Assembly: GCF_001401755.1 (NCBI RefSeq)
Contig: NZ_KQ474104.1
Location: 141,824-205,823, forward strand
Source: Aquimarina longa SW024
GTDB lineage: Bacteria > Bacteroidota > Bacteroidia > Flavobacteriales > Flavobacteriaceae
DNA length: 64,000 nucleotides
Reading direction: 5' to 3'
Under the pieces are notes generated by a model. The model searched no databases. It was not told the origin of the DNA and saw nothing but the letters and a program-made list of their open reading frames with translations. This document shows, piece by piece, positions 18,834-28,987 of the stretch. Position 1 is the first letter of the stretch, and the number at the start of each line of letters is the position of its first letter. The translations under genes and the position numbers were made by a program.

Positions 18834-18868
18834 AAAAAAAGATCTGAGTCTCCTCAGATCTTTTTTTT
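18834..18868 (+). terminator. Bidirectional terminator after the LytTR regulator
   Basis: GATCTGAG / CTCAGATC with loop TCTC is flanked by seven A and eight T residues, so it works on both strands between the regulator and the convergent GH18 gene. Confidence 0.9.
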
Positions 18869-18904
18869 GGTATAAATATTACTTATTCTAATAATAATTG
18901 AATT

Positions 18905-18955
18905 ATTAATACCCCTAATCTTCTGCTAATATTCTACAGAAGATTAAGAGTTATT
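18905..18955 (-). terminator. Extended hairpin after the single GH18 gene
   Basis: AATCTTCTG and CAGAAGATT pair across an 11-base loop, and the stem extends outward through TTAATA/TATTAA-like flanks. It begins 9 bp after the GH18 stop on the minus strand. It lacks a clean T-run, so it may protect the 3' end while 18834-18868 does the terminating. Confidence 0.5.
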
Positions 18956-18963
18956 AATTTTTA

Positions 18964-21882
18964 TTATTGTTTAATAATCTTTTCTGTATATACGTTTCCG
19001 TCTACACTGATTTTATAAATATACAGTCCGTTATCTAGACCCGATATATCTTGTAAATAAGTATTTACTCCTTCTTTTAATTGCTCATTAATAGATAATG
19101 TTCTTATATGCTTACCAGAAAAATCATAAAGATCAACACGAACTTCTGATGATTTCTGAGCAGTAACTTGTAATTGAACTTCATTATTTCTTTTAGCAAT
19201 TACTAAATCTGAACTAGCACTTCTATTAGATGAATTGTTATTTGAACAATCTGAAACAAAGCTCCATACATCACTAGCATCCGGAATATTATTTTTAGTC
19301 CACCACTGAGCCTTATATGTTTTTTGTTCGTAATACACCTGATCTCCGCTATTATATGCTATTGCTGAAGCCCACTGAGATAATCCGCAAAACTCATCAT
19401 CTCCATTAGAATCACCACCACATTTAGAAACAAACTCCCATACAGAACTACTACCTGGAGTTTCATTTTGTGACCACCATTTATTTTTGTACACATTACC
19501 TTCATAACTAACTTCTTCTCCTCCAGCAGCATAAACTTTACCAGGTTCCCATGCTGGAACAGTACAATCACCTATTATTATGTCTTTTTTCTTTATTTCA
19601 AAAACAACTGAAGTTTCCGTTTTTAATTCTTTATTATCCATAGCAGTAATTGCAAATGTTACTTCTCCAAATCCATTAGGAGTCCAAGAAGCTGTATACT
19701 GATCTCCATTACGAGATGCTGAAACTGCTACATTATTGACCATAAATTTTACAGAACTAACTTCAACATCATCTGTAACAGTTGCTTTTAATACAATTGA
19801 AGAAAGTTCAGTTTGCTTAATAATCGAAGTATTTTTAGGCTCAACCGAAGTTATTACTGGAGGTGTATTAGCTCCTATCACCTTTTCTTTTACAGTAAAT
19901 GTAACTGATTTCTTTGTAATTGCATTTTTATCATCTGCTGCTGAAGCCACTATTGTATACTCTCCAAAAGCATCAGGGGTAAAACTTGCTGTATACATAT
20001 CACCATCATTCGTAGTATTGATAGTTAAACCATTATGCTCAAGAGTTAAAGATTGAACACTACCATCCTCATCTGTAGCATTAACTTTTAATGTTATTGC
20101 TGATAATTCTTTTTGCTCTATAATTTGATTATCTGTTGGAGTATTCCAAACTACTACAGGAGATATATTATCAACAATTACTTTCTTTTTTACTGTAAAG
20201 GTAATTCTCTTTTTTGTAGTCGAATTCTTATCATCTGTCGCTGAAGCTACTATTGTATATTCTCCAAAAGCATCAGGAGTAAAACTTGCTGTATAGATAT
20301 CTCCATTTCTAGTAGCATTGATAACTACGCCGTTATGCTTATAAACAAAAGATTGAACAGTACCATCGCTATCTGTAGCTTTAACGTTTAAAGTTATCGC
20401 TGATAATTCTTTTTGTTCTATAACTTGATTATCTGACGGAGTATTCCAAACTACTACAGGAGAGCTATTTATATCAATATTACCATTAATTGCTTTAAGT
20501 ATACTAGATGATGAATTGTAATCTACATCTTGAGTAAGTTCCCAAACAATTAATCCTTGGTGACCATATTGTTTTGAATATTTAGCTTTCTCTGCAGCCA
20601 TTTTTGGAGTATTATAATATATTTTTTTTCCATTTTCTCCGATATATCCTCCAAGACCATTAGGATCTTTAGGGTTATAAGATGTTGCTGCATTCGGAAA
20701 CTCCTTTACGATATCTTTATAAGGTACAAATTTTGCTCCATTACCTCCATCAGGTTTTTTTTCAGAAAAATCATAACCATAAACTGGTAATCCAAAAGCT
20801 AATTTTGATTTTGGCACATTAAATCCACCTGAGTGATTCCATGCTGGTGGTGCAAATCCCATCCAATACTCTAATGCATCTTCTGCTGAATAAATAGGGT
20901 TATCTGCTGTTTGTTTTGGATAAGTTCCTGGTTTTACTTTATAAAGAGAAGAGTGAGGTCCTTCTGGTGATTTATCCCAAGATCCTGTAAAATCATAAGA
21001 CATTAAACCTATCCAATCCATATATTTTGCTATACCATCATCGTAGTTATTACCATACCAAGAAGTACCAAAAACAGCTGCTGTAATCAACTTATTTGGC
21101 ATTTTTGCTCTTAAACTTTTACTTAATTTTGTCAATCCAATACCTGCAGGGTGAGCTCCTCTATCTTTATCTCCCCATTTACTACCACGTATTCTACCAC
21201 CTTGATCTTTTGTTCCACTAATTGCTTTATCAGCCCACCAACATTCCATATCTAAATCAATACCATCTATATCATTCTGCTTAACATAATTAGCAATTAA
21301 AGTTGCTATTTCATCAATCTTAGCATCATTATTATAATATTTTGTCATCAACCATAAAAAAGCATAATCTGTAGCTCCACCAAGTGCAACTGATACTTTT
21401 ACTCCTTTAGCTTTTGATTTCTGTAGTACCCCTAAATCATTAAGTACAGAGTCAACTTTTCTTTCTTGAAATTCATCAAAAGATATAGAAGCAAAATCAG
21501 CACTATTATAGTTATTATTATTTTGCTTAAACATCAAAAATGAAATATTCAAATTTGTAACAACTTCTGGGTTAAATTTGTTTTCGATATCATATCCAGC
21601 AACCCAAGTAGGCAAATAACCTATAATTCTTTGTTTACCAGCATAATCTGGTCCTAACCCACCATCTCCACATGGTCCAACAAGCTGCCAAGACCCTGCT
21701 CCTGGAGCATCGTTAGTGTAATACTTACACTTATAATTTAGCCCCTCATAAGAAACTTCTTGTCCTTGCTTATAAGGATTATTACTTGCACTCCATTCTG
21801 GAGAACATTCAGGAAAATTGTATTGCGCTTGCATTAGCATAGCACAAAGGAACAAGCCGAAAAATGTATAAATTTTTTTCAT
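18964..21882 (-). CDS. T9SS-secreted GH18 chitinase with three chitin-binding modules
   Basis: A 972-residue enzyme: signal peptide (1-19, ending MQAQ); N-terminal CBM5/12-type module (about 25-71, CSPEWSA to VGPC); GH18 domain (about 83-470) with the catalytic motif DGIDLDMECWW near residue 209; three Ig-like modules (about 472-765, each with the phrase EQKELSAITL or a variant); two more CBM5/12-type modules (about 770-820 and 829-877, with aromatic KWWSQNE and QWWTKNN binding faces); and a T9SS type A domain (about 895-972). Unlike the dual GH18 gene, it carries its binding modules at both ends, suited to anchoring on insoluble chitin. It is probably endo-acting, which is inference. It follows the GH19 gene in the same direction 261 bp away. 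Confidence 0.93.
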   Translation of the reverse strand: MKKIYTFFGLFLCAMLMQAQYNFPECSPEWSASNNPYKQGQEVSYEGLNYKCKYYTNDAPGAGSWQLVGPCGDGGLGPDYAGKQRIIGYLPTWVAGYDIENKFNPEVVTNLNISFLMFKQNNNNYNSADFASISFDEFQERKVDSVLNDLGVLQKSKAKGVKVSVALGGATDYAFLWLMTKYYNNDAKIDEIATLIANYVKQNDIDGIDLDMECWWADKAISGTKDQGGRIRGSKWGDKDRGAHPAGIGLTKLSKSLRAKMPNKLITAAVFGTSWYGNNYDDGIAKYMDWIGLMSYDFTGSWDKSPEGPHSSLYKVKPGTYPKQTADNPIYSAEDALEYWMGFAPPAWNHSGGFNVPKSKLAFGLPVYGYDFSEKKPDGGNGAKFVPYKDIVKEFPNAATSYNPKDPNGLGGYIGENGKKIYYNTPKMAAEKAKYSKQYGHQGLIVWELTQDVDYNSSSSILKAINGNIDINSSPVVVWNTPSDNQVIEQKELSAITLNVKATDSDGTVQSFVYKHNGVVINATRNGDIYTASFTPDAFGEYTIVASATDDKNSTTKKRITFTVKKKVIVDNISPVVVWNTPTDNQIIEQKELSAITLKVNATDEDGSVQSLTLEHNGLTINTTNDGDMYTASFTPDAFGEYTIVASAADDKNAITKKSVTFTVKEKVIGANTPPVITSVEPKNTSIIKQTELSSIVLKATVTDDVEVSSVKFMVNNVAVSASRNGDQYTASWTPNGFGEVTFAITAMDNKELKTETSVVFEIKKKDIIIGDCTVPAWEPGKVYAAGGEEVSYEGNVYKNKWWSQNETPGSSSVWEFVSKCGGDSNGDDEFCGLSQWASAIAYNSGDQVYYEQKTYKAQWWTKNNIPDASDVWSFVSDCSNNNSSNRSASSDLVIAKRNNEVQLQVTAQKSSEVRVDLYDFSGKHIRTLSINEQLKEGVNTYLQDISGLDNGLYIYKISVDGNVYTEKIIKQ

Positions 21883-22091
21883 GATTACTTAAATTAATTT
21901 GAGTTTGTATATATAATAGTTAATTAAAAACATTAAAATATCTTAAGTATGAGTACACACTTATTTCTGAATCATATTTTTTAATAAAATAATTATAGTC
22001 TAATAGAAGTTTATTTAGACTTTTTTTTAGTTTCTAAATCAAAAATAATTTGAACTAACTATATGATATTTTAAATATTGATATCATAAAT

Positions 22092-22123
22092 CGAACAATT
22101 GCTCTTTACAGAGCAACTGTCCG
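22092..22123 (-). terminator. Hairpin after the GH19 gene
   Basis: Arms 22092-22105 and 22110-22123 (CGaACAaTTGCTCT against its near-complement) close a TTAC loop, 21 bp past the GH19 stop on the minus strand. The T-run is weak, so read-through into the GH18 gene is possible. Confidence 0.5.
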
Positions 22124-22143
22124 AAATAGTTTTTTTCTAAAGA

Positions 22144-24810
22144 TTAGTTTTTAAGAATTTTTTCTAAATAAACCTCTCCATCCATATAAATCTTGAATAT
22201 ATAAAGCCCTTTTTTGAGACCTGAAAGATCTTGCGTAAATGACTTTTCTGTATTTCCTTGAAGATTATTAAATGATTGAGTACGCACTAATTTACCTGCA
22301 AAATCATACAAATCTACTCGTGCCCATGATGCTTTTTCTGTATTCATTTTAAGATTAACAACATTTTCTGTTATTGTCGGATATAAAGAGTACTTCGCCG
22401 TAGCTTGCTGAGGAGTATTTCCTTTGCAGGCTCCTACTTTTGTCCAAGCTAATTGCCAATGAGCACCAGTACCTGGAGCATAAGCCCACGCAGCAGATGA
22501 AGAACACCATCCTGGAATATCGCATTTAAAGACTTCACTTTCATTAGCTACTTCTTCATTCAATCCATATGAAGTACCTGCCACATATTTATTGACTCCT
22601 GCACAATTTTGATCGCCATCATTACCTCCTGAAACTATAATTTTTACAGCTTCTGACACAGTAGATAACCCTTCATTATCTGTTGCTTTTGCTGTCAAAA
22701 CATAATCCCCTACTACTGCATCTGTAATTGTATATGTATACGGATTAGTTAAACTTTCTCCTATTTTAGTATTCTTATTAAAGTATTCTATTTTATCAAT
22801 AGTTCCGTCACTATCAGAAGCGTTTACTGTTATAGAAATAGAAGCTCCTGCTTTAAAAGTATCAGTCTCAACAGGAGAAGTTATACTCACTACTGGGGCT
22901 TTATTACCTATTATTGTTTCCTTTTTTATAGTAAAAGAAATTGATTTTTCGGTAGTTTTATTTTCGTTATCAGTAGCTTTTGCTATAATTGTAACTTCTC
23001 CAAATGCTGTAGGTGTAAAATTAGCAGTATAACTATTTCCTGAAAGAGTTGCTGGGATATCTGTACTATTATATTTAAAAATCAAAGATTCAACAGATCC
23101 ATCAGAATCATTCGCACTAGCTTTTAAGTCAATTGATGTCAACTCTTTTTGCTCTATAATCTGACCATTACTAGGAGATTGCCAAGTTATTACAGGTCCT
23201 GAACCATTTGGTGCATCACAACTTTTTATCAATTCCCATACTCCATCAACTCCTGGAGTATTACTACTATCTGCATACCATTTATTTTTATATACTTTAT
23301 TACTATACTTTACAAAAGTACCTTTATCTTTATAAATCTTTACAGGATTCCACTCAGGAACTTCTTGGCAATCAAGATTAACTCCATCCCAAATAATTAC
23401 TTTTATTGATGAGCTTGCTGTAGTTCCATTCTCAAACTTAACATCAGCAGTTAAGATATGAGTAGCATAGCTAGATGGTGTCCAATTAAATGATTTTCCA
23501 TTAAATGTTTGACTCCCTACAGTTGTAGTAACACTAAGTAATTTAGTATTTTTTTCATCTATCGATAAGCTTACTGAAATTGGAGAAAATGTAGTTTGCT
23601 TAATTATTTGATTATTTTTAGGGTTAGAAAAAGTAACTTGTGGTTTTTGAGCGCAAGGTTCTGCTGTTAAATCAGCTGAATCTCCTCCATATTTAGTCAT
23701 ATCTTTACAACCACAATCAGATAAATCATGTACTCCATCCATATCCGTCCCTATACCATACAGTTCGGTAAATCTTTCGTAATACCCTATTCTATCTAAT
23801 ACTTGAGGCTTCTCTGTTCCTTGTCCACATTCTACACCTCCATTAATAATATTTACAGTCATTCCTAATCCTGGAACTCTGTTTTTTGTTTTATCAAGTT
23901 CATTAGGCACCCATTTATCTACCATAACATTATGAGCTGACGGCTTAGGGTATTGAGGTGTCATCCAAAACCATATTGCTGTTTGAAATGCCAAAGCTGC
24001 ATCTTCAATTACTTTTTCAGGATTATCTAATAATATTTGTTTATCTCCGAATATAAATTCACTTGCTGGTCCATAATTATAGTTATATGATAACTGTATT
24101 GGACCTCTACCCTTATATGATTTACCAGGAGTTGGAGGGTAGTTTGTATCAGGATAAGCATATGAAGCCTGTGTCGGCTCTTCTCTAAAATGTAACCCCC
24201 ATGAGAATCGACCGCCTGGAGCTGTTGACCATCCTCCTGTAGTTTCATGAGAAATATTAGCAAAAAAAGCGGTAATCTCTCTTTTTCTAGTATCTAAATC
24301 TCCTTCTTCTAGAAACATTCCATAATCAACCTCTTCCGTAATTATTTCTTTTTCTGCGTGTCTAGGCGCATCAAAATCAACATCTGTCCTAATCACTTTA
24401 GATACCCCAGTAGTTTTATCTACACGTGTTACTTTATACGCATTTGTTCCACATCTTCTATCAAAAATTACTTTAATTTTACTCATTCTATTGATAGCTT
24501 CAATAAAAGATTCGTAGGTATAAAAGTCGTCTTTAGGGTCTAAAACCCATACTCCATTACCAATATCTTTAGAACCAAAACGATATGGGAATAATGTATT
24601 CCATAGCTCTTTATTTATTAAATCGGTAGCTTGATATACGGGTAATGACGATTCATTTAAAAAAAATGCATCTTCTGTTCCTCTAGAAAATACATTAGGC
24701 TCACTAGAAAACCCTGAGCTAGCAGTTAATAATAGTGTTGCAAAAATCATTATCCATGATTTATTGCATAAATCTCTAAAATACTTAGAGACAGTGAGTT
24801 TGTGTTTCAT
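22144..24810 (-). CDS. T9SS-secreted GH19 chitinase
   Basis: An 888-residue enzyme: signal peptide (about 1-33), GH19 catalytic domain (about 45-365), Ig-like module (about 390-478), CBM5/12-type module (CQEVPEW, about 478-530), two Ig-like modules (about 537-628 and 637-725), a chitin-binding module of the GWCSS type (about 732-792) and a T9SS type A domain (about 800-888). The GH19 acid is the Glu of ISHETTGGW near residue 185, the second Glu lies in LHFREE, and GRGPIQLSYNYNYG matches the family signature. GH19 enzymes invert, GH18 enzymes retain anomeric configuration, so the two types complement each other on chitin. The GWCSS module is closely similar to that in the dual GH18 enzyme. Confidence 0.95.
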   Translation of the reverse strand: MKHKLTVSKYFRDLCNKSWIMIFATLLLTASSGFSSEPNVFSRGTEDAFFLNESSLPVYQATDLINKELWNTLFPYRFGSKDIGNGVWVLDPKDDFYTYESFIEAINRMSKIKVIFDRRCGTNAYKVTRVDKTTGVSKVIRTDVDFDAPRHAEKEIITEEVDYGMFLEEGDLDTRKREITAFFANISHETTGGWSTAPGGRFSWGLHFREEPTQASYAYPDTNYPPTPGKSYKGRGPIQLSYNYNYGPASEFIFGDKQILLDNPEKVIEDAALAFQTAIWFWMTPQYPKPSAHNVMVDKWVPNELDKTKNRVPGLGMTVNIINGGVECGQGTEKPQVLDRIGYYERFTELYGIGTDMDGVHDLSDCGCKDMTKYGGDSADLTAEPCAQKPQVTFSNPKNNQIIKQTTFSPISVSLSIDEKNTKLLSVTTTVGSQTFNGKSFNWTPSSYATHILTADVKFENGTTASSSIKVIIWDGVNLDCQEVPEWNPVKIYKDKGTFVKYSNKVYKNKWYADSSNTPGVDGVWELIKSCDAPNGSGPVITWQSPSNGQIIEQKELTSIDLKASANDSDGSVESLIFKYNSTDIPATLSGNSYTANFTPTAFGEVTIIAKATDNENKTTEKSISFTIKKETIIGNKAPVVSITSPVETDTFKAGASISITVNASDSDGTIDKIEYFNKNTKIGESLTNPYTYTITDAVVGDYVLTAKATDNEGLSTVSEAVKIIVSGGNDGDQNCAGVNKYVAGTSYGLNEEVANESEVFKCDIPGWCSSSAAWAYAPGTGAHWQLAWTKVGACKGNTPQQATAKYSLYPTITENVVNLKMNTEKASWARVDLYDFAGKLVRTQSFNNLQGNTEKSFTQDLSGLKKGLYIFKIYMDGEVYLEKILKN

Positions 24811-25322
24811 CGTTAAGATATTTTTTTGTATTAAGAAGTAGTTAATTTCTTTAATGAGTTATTTTTTATTATGAATAAAAATACCTTTTTTCGGTACTCT
24901 CGACGAAATAAAATATACGAGTAACACGATTTAACCTACAAAAACCATCAGATTAGAAACAAATGAAAACCTATTTTAAATTTTATTTCATATAAAATTT
25001 AATTTCACAAAACACAAATAAGAGATAATTAATATCAATAAAACGTAAAAAAAACGACTTCAAATGAATATATAACATATCAAAACACATATTATATGAA
25101 TACTACTAAATTGATAAAGGACTAAATATATTTTTAAATATAAGTAGTAACCCTTATACTTAGTTCTAGTTATAGGGTATACCTAAAATATTTACAAAAT
25201 ATCTAATTTTATAATACACTTTACTCTCTCTCAGATTCTTTTCGTGAAGAGAAATTGAGAATGAGTAAAGCATGTTATTTTTTTAAATAATAGATATGAT
25301 TATAATCTAATTGACTATATGA
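24811..25322. other. 512-bp spacer between GH19 and NagX-like genes
   Basis: No gene is visible. The left part must hold the GH19 promoter, but I find no clear consensus box. On the right, arms near 25220-25226 and 25263-25269 (TTTACTC and GAGTAAA) frame an imperfect long hairpin about 54 bp past the NagX stop, a likely terminator for the symporter-NagX transcript. Confidence 0.5.
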
Positions 25323-26414
25323 CTATACTTTTATAAATATATTTTTCTTATACAAAAAATAAGCAAACAGAGTATAAAAACCAACAACAGAAATAGCATA
25401 AAAAAAAGAAGACAACAATTTATCCATAGATTGATAAACAAAAAAAGTTTCAAAAATAAATTGATGTACCGAAGTCTGAGAATCAATCTTAATGAGATAA
25501 AAAGATTTAGATAGTATACTCGACAAAAAATAAATACTAATTGCATTAGCACCTACATACTTCACCGCATTTCCAAAACGATACTCTTTAACATCCATTA
25601 AGTAATGAAATAATCCCAAAAATAAAGTAGCATAACCTGATGTTACCAAAACAAAACTACTACTCCACAATGCTTTATTTATAGGAAAAAAAATACTCCA
25701 TAAATACCCTACTACTATAAAACAAGCCCCAATCACATATAAAAAAATATGCTTTCGCTGTATTTCACTAACTAAGACTTGTCCTATAAAGACTCCTGTA
25801 ATTGTAGTAACTATAGCTGGTAACGTACTAAGAATCCCTTCTGGATCATAATCTGGTTTCCAAATGTGTCCTTTAAGAATACGATAATCTAAATAATTAG
25901 CCCAGTTATGCACTCCTCGTTCTAATGTTGGAGAAGTTCCATCAGGCAAAGGCATACACACTAACCACAACCAATATCCAATAAGTATTGTTATGGCTGT
26001 AAAAATTAATTGTTTCTTATTAAAGTTTAAATACAATACAGATACAATACAAAACACAATACCTATACGCTGTAACACACCTGGGATACGAATCGACGTT
26101 ATTTCTAAAAAAGGAAAATAAGGCAAAAACACATTAAGAAACAATCCTAACATGATGAGTTTTAAACTACGTGTTACAATTTTCTTATATACATCAGTAT
26201 TCCCTTTTTTATTTCTATATACAAATGAAATCGATATCCCGACAATAAATAAAAAAAAAGGAAATACAAAATCTGCTAAGGTAAGACCATTCCACTCTGC
26301 ATGTAATAACGGAGTGTATACATACGACCAATCTCCCGGGGTATTTACTAATATCATAAGCATAATAGTAAGCCCCCGGAGAAAATCAACCGATTGTATT
26401 CGTTTTTTTATCAT
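25323..26414 (-). CDS. nagX: NagX-like membrane N-acetyltransferase (HGSNAT/DUF5009 family)
   Basis: A 363-residue protein with about ten membrane helices. It shows the family's N-terminal SVDFLRGLTIMLMILVN and the motif LLHAEWNGLTLADFVFP containing the conserved histidine, as in human heparan-alpha-glucosaminide acetyltransferase and Xanthomonas NagX. Members transfer acetyl from cytoplasmic acetyl-CoA across the membrane to terminal glucosamine. Here it would re-acetylate deacetylated chitin units in the periplasm so they can enter the GlcNAc route. Its ATG overlaps the symporter stop by one base (TAATG), so the two are translationally coupled. The function is inferred from family and context. 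Confidence 0.85.
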   Translation of the reverse strand: MIKKRIQSVDFLRGLTIMLMILVNTPGDWSYVYTPLLHAEWNGLTLADFVFPFFLFIVGISISFVYRNKKGNTDVYKKIVTRSLKLIMLGLFLNVFLPYFPFLEITSIRIPGVLQRIGIVFCIVSVLYLNFNKKQLIFTAITILIGYWLWLVCMPLPDGTSPTLERGVHNWANYLDYRILKGHIWKPDYDPEGILSTLPAIVTTITGVFIGQVLVSEIQRKHIFLYVIGACFIVVGYLWSIFFPINKALWSSSFVLVTSGYATLFLGLFHYLMDVKEYRFGNAVKYVGANAISIYFLSSILSKSFYLIKIDSQTSVHQFIFETFFVYQSMDKLLSSFFYAISVVGFYTLFAYFLYKKNIFIKV

Positions 26415-28249
26415 TATGACATCATACTCTTACCAAGAGATTTCCATACTCTTAATAATAAAAAGCCTGAAACTAAAGCCAATAAAGCTGTAATTCCTGC
26501 CATAGTATAATCACCATAAATTAGGTTACCTGTTGTAAAAAGACAGCTATACACCAAGACACAACCTAGTAACATTGCTAGAATCCCAGATGGGATAGAC
26601 CATTTTCCTTTATCCTCAACAATATCTACCCCATCTTCTTTAGCTTCATCAATAACTTTTTTCCAACCTGGCCCTCCTGGTTGAATGCTTTTATAAAAAG
26701 ATTGCAAAATTTCTTTTGATTCTGGTTTTGTAAGATATGTCGCTACTATCCAAACTATTGATGTTACAATTACCATCGCTATAAACCTAAACCAAGATGG
26801 AAAAACTCCTGAAACTACTTCTCCAGAATCATTAATATGTCCAAATAAAATATCACCAAGAGGAGTAAAAGTTAGAAGTAATGGAATAACCATAGCAGAA
26901 AACATAACAGAGATCTCACTCCATGCATTTATACGCCACCAAAACCAACGTAATATATATACTAATCCTGTTCCTGCTCCAAACATTAAAATAATATCAA
27001 ATAATTGTTTTGCATTAGTAAGGAATAGTGCAAAAACTGCACTAGCAACCATAAGAACTACTGTTGTTACTCTTCCAATATTTACCAATTCTTTTTCGCT
27101 AGCATCTTTCTTAACCTGTTGCTTATAAAAATCATTAACAACATATGATGACCCCCAATTAAGGTGTGTAGACAATGTCGACATATATGCTGCCCCTAAT
27201 GATGCTAATACCAATCCTAACAAACCTGCTGGAAGCTTTGTTAACATTGCAGAATAAGCTAAATCATGCCCTAGTTTACTTGATTCAACATTAGGGAAAG
27301 CTTCTTGAATACTCGCAATATCAGGATACATTACTAAAGATGCTAGCGCTACTAAAATCCAAGGCCAAGGACGTAAAGCATAATGCATAATATTAAAAAA
27401 GAAAGTCGCACCGATTGCATGGTTTTCGTTTTTAGCAGCAAGCATACGTTGTGCTATATACCCTCCACCCCCTGGCTCTGCTCCTGGATACCATGAACTC
27501 CACCACTGTATTGCTATTGGTATGATCAAAAGAGTTATTAATGTTTCTGTATTAGAAAAATCTGGAAAAAACGAAAGTTTATCAGACACATTTGGATGGG
27601 TAACCAAATTATTTAATCCTCCAACTTCAGGAAGATTAACTAAATAATAAGAAGCACCAACAGCACCAATTATAGCAACAAAAAAGAGAACAAAATCTGT
27701 GTAGATTACTCCTCTAAAACCTCCAAGAGAACTAAAAGCTGCAGTTACAACTCCTCCTATCAAAACAGTTTGTACCGGTGAAAGACCTAACATAATCTGC
27801 CCAATTTTAATCGCCGCAAGGTTTACCGCTGCCATCGCAATGATATTAAATACTACCCCAAGGTATATAGATCTAAATCCTCTTAAAAATCGAGCAGGTT
27901 TACCACTATATCTCAGAGAATAAAACTCCATATCTGTAGTAACGTTTGATTTACGCCATAACTTAGCATATACAAACACCGTTAAGAGTCCTGTTAATAG
28001 AAAAATCCACCATATCCAGTTACCAGCAACACCATCTTGTCTTACAATATCTGTAACCAAATTTGGAGTATCAGTAGAAAACGTAGTAGCTACCATAGAA
28101 AACCCCAGTAGCCACCATGGCATATTACGACCTGACAGAAAATACTCTGCGGTATTCTTCCCTGATCGCCTTGAAACCACGACGCCTATAATTAGAGTGG
28201 TTAAAAAAAATGAAGCGATAATTATGTAATCCAATGTAGTTAAAACCAT
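26414..28249 (-). CDS. Sodium:solute symporter, probable GlcNAc/amino sugar importer
   Basis: A 611-residue SSS-family transporter with about 14 membrane helices and the family's early motif (FLSGRNMPWWLLGFSMVATTFS) and core segment GAEPGGGGYIAQRMLA. The latter resembles sugar-transporting members of the family. An insertion of about 60 residues near the C-terminus (KSIQPGGPGWKKVIDEAKEDG) is cytoplasmic. Coupling to NagX and location next to the chitin regulators point to uptake of GlcNAc or similar sugars by sodium symport. Transport substrate is inferred. It ends in the TAATG overlap with NagX and begins 12 bp after the LytTR regulator. Confidence 0.85.
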   Translation of the reverse strand: MVLTTLDYIIIASFFLTTLIIGVVVSRRSGKNTAEYFLSGRNMPWWLLGFSMVATTFSTDTPNLVTDIVRQDGVAGNWIWWIFLLTGLLTVFVYAKLWRKSNVTTDMEFYSLRYSGKPARFLRGFRSIYLGVVFNIIAMAAVNLAAIKIGQIMLGLSPVQTVLIGGVVTAAFSSLGGFRGVIYTDFVLFFVAIIGAVGASYYLVNLPEVGGLNNLVTHPNVSDKLSFFPDFSNTETLITLLIIPIAIQWWSSWYPGAEPGGGGYIAQRMLAAKNENHAIGATFFFNIMHYALRPWPWILVALASLVMYPDIASIQEAFPNVESSKLGHDLAYSAMLTKLPAGLLGLVLASLGAAYMSTLSTHLNWGSSYVVNDFYKQQVKKDASEKELVNIGRVTTVVLMVASAVFALFLTNAKQLFDIILMFGAGTGLVYILRWFWWRINAWSEISVMFSAMVIPLLLTFTPLGDILFGHINDSGEVVSGVFPSWFRFIAMVIVTSIVWIVATYLTKPESKEILQSFYKSIQPGGPGWKKVIDEAKEDGVDIVEDKGKWSIPSGILAMLLGCVLVYSCLFTTGNLIYGDYTMAGITALLALVSGFLLLRVWKSLGKSMMS

Positions 28250-28261
28250 TATTTTAAATTC

Positions 28262-28987
28262 TTATTTTAATAAATTTGATTTGTTTTTTAATATTCGTTG
28301 TTTTGCGTGAGCCGCATAATTTCTCCCTATAGGAATTCTTTTTTCACCTACCTCTACAAGATTTCCTTCTATAGATTTTACCTTATCTATTGCAATAGTA
28401 TACGATTTATGAATTCTTATAAAATTTTCTGAAGGTAGTTCTTCACTAATACTAGATAAAGACTTGTGTGATAAAAATGTCCCTTCTAGTGTACTTACTC
28501 TTATATAGTCTTTTAAGCTTTCTATAAAAAAAATATCACTAAGAAGGATTTTTACTAATCTTTTATCCACTTTTAGAAAAACATGAGCAGGTTGAACCAA
28601 ATCTATAGATGGTTCGTATTTCTTTATAGCAATAAGTCTTGCTGTTAATTTATTTATGGATTTCAAGAATCGATTAAATGAAATAGGCTTCACCAAGTAG
28701 TCAAGAACTTCTAGCTCATAACTCTCCAAAGCATACTCTTTATATGCAGTTGTAATTATGGCTTGAGGGTACTCCTTTAGACTTTTCAAAAACTCTAACC
28801 CATTCATTCTTGGTAAATTAATATCTAAAAATATAGCGTCAACATCACCTTGTTCTAATATAGATAAAGCCGCTACTGGATCTCTAAAAGTGCCTATAAT
28901 TTCAATATTTTTAAACTCTTCTAAAAAAGATTCAATAATTTCGATCGCTAAAGGTTCATCATCAATTATGATACATTTAATAGTCAT
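28262..28987 (-). CDS. LytTR-family response regulator of the chitin locus
   Basis: A 241-residue protein: receiver domain (about 1-120; acidic pocket IIDDEPLAIE, phospho-acceptor Asp in FLDINLPRMNGLEF, Thr in ITTAY, Lys in YLVKPISF) followed by a LytTR DNA-binding domain (about 137-235; FLKVDKRLVKILLSDIFFIES, RIHKSYTIAI, IPIGRNY). It is the partner of the kinase whose stop codon overlaps its start (TAATG). It is about 40% like the orphan regulator at 17991 by eye. Its expected target is the direct repeat at 30152-30185. The symporter gene follows 12 bp downstream, so regulator, kinase and transporter probably form one transcript. Confidence 0.9.
   Translation of the reverse strand: MTIKCIIIDDEPLAIEIIESFLEEFKNIEIIGTFRDPVAALSILEQGDVDAIFLDINLPRMNGLEFLKSLKEYPQAIITTAYKEYALESYELEVLDYLVKPISFNRFLKSINKLTARLIAIKKYEPSIDLVQPAHVFLKVDKRLVKILLSDIFFIESLKDYIRVSTLEGTFLSHKSLSSISEELPSENFIRIHKSYTIAIDKVKSIEGNLVEVGEKRIPIGRNYAAHAKQRILKNKSNLLK

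Noticed and set aside
24027..24263. Frame inside the GH19 gene in another phase
   Set aside because: It overlaps the catalytic region and the coding signal is entirely in the GH19 frame.
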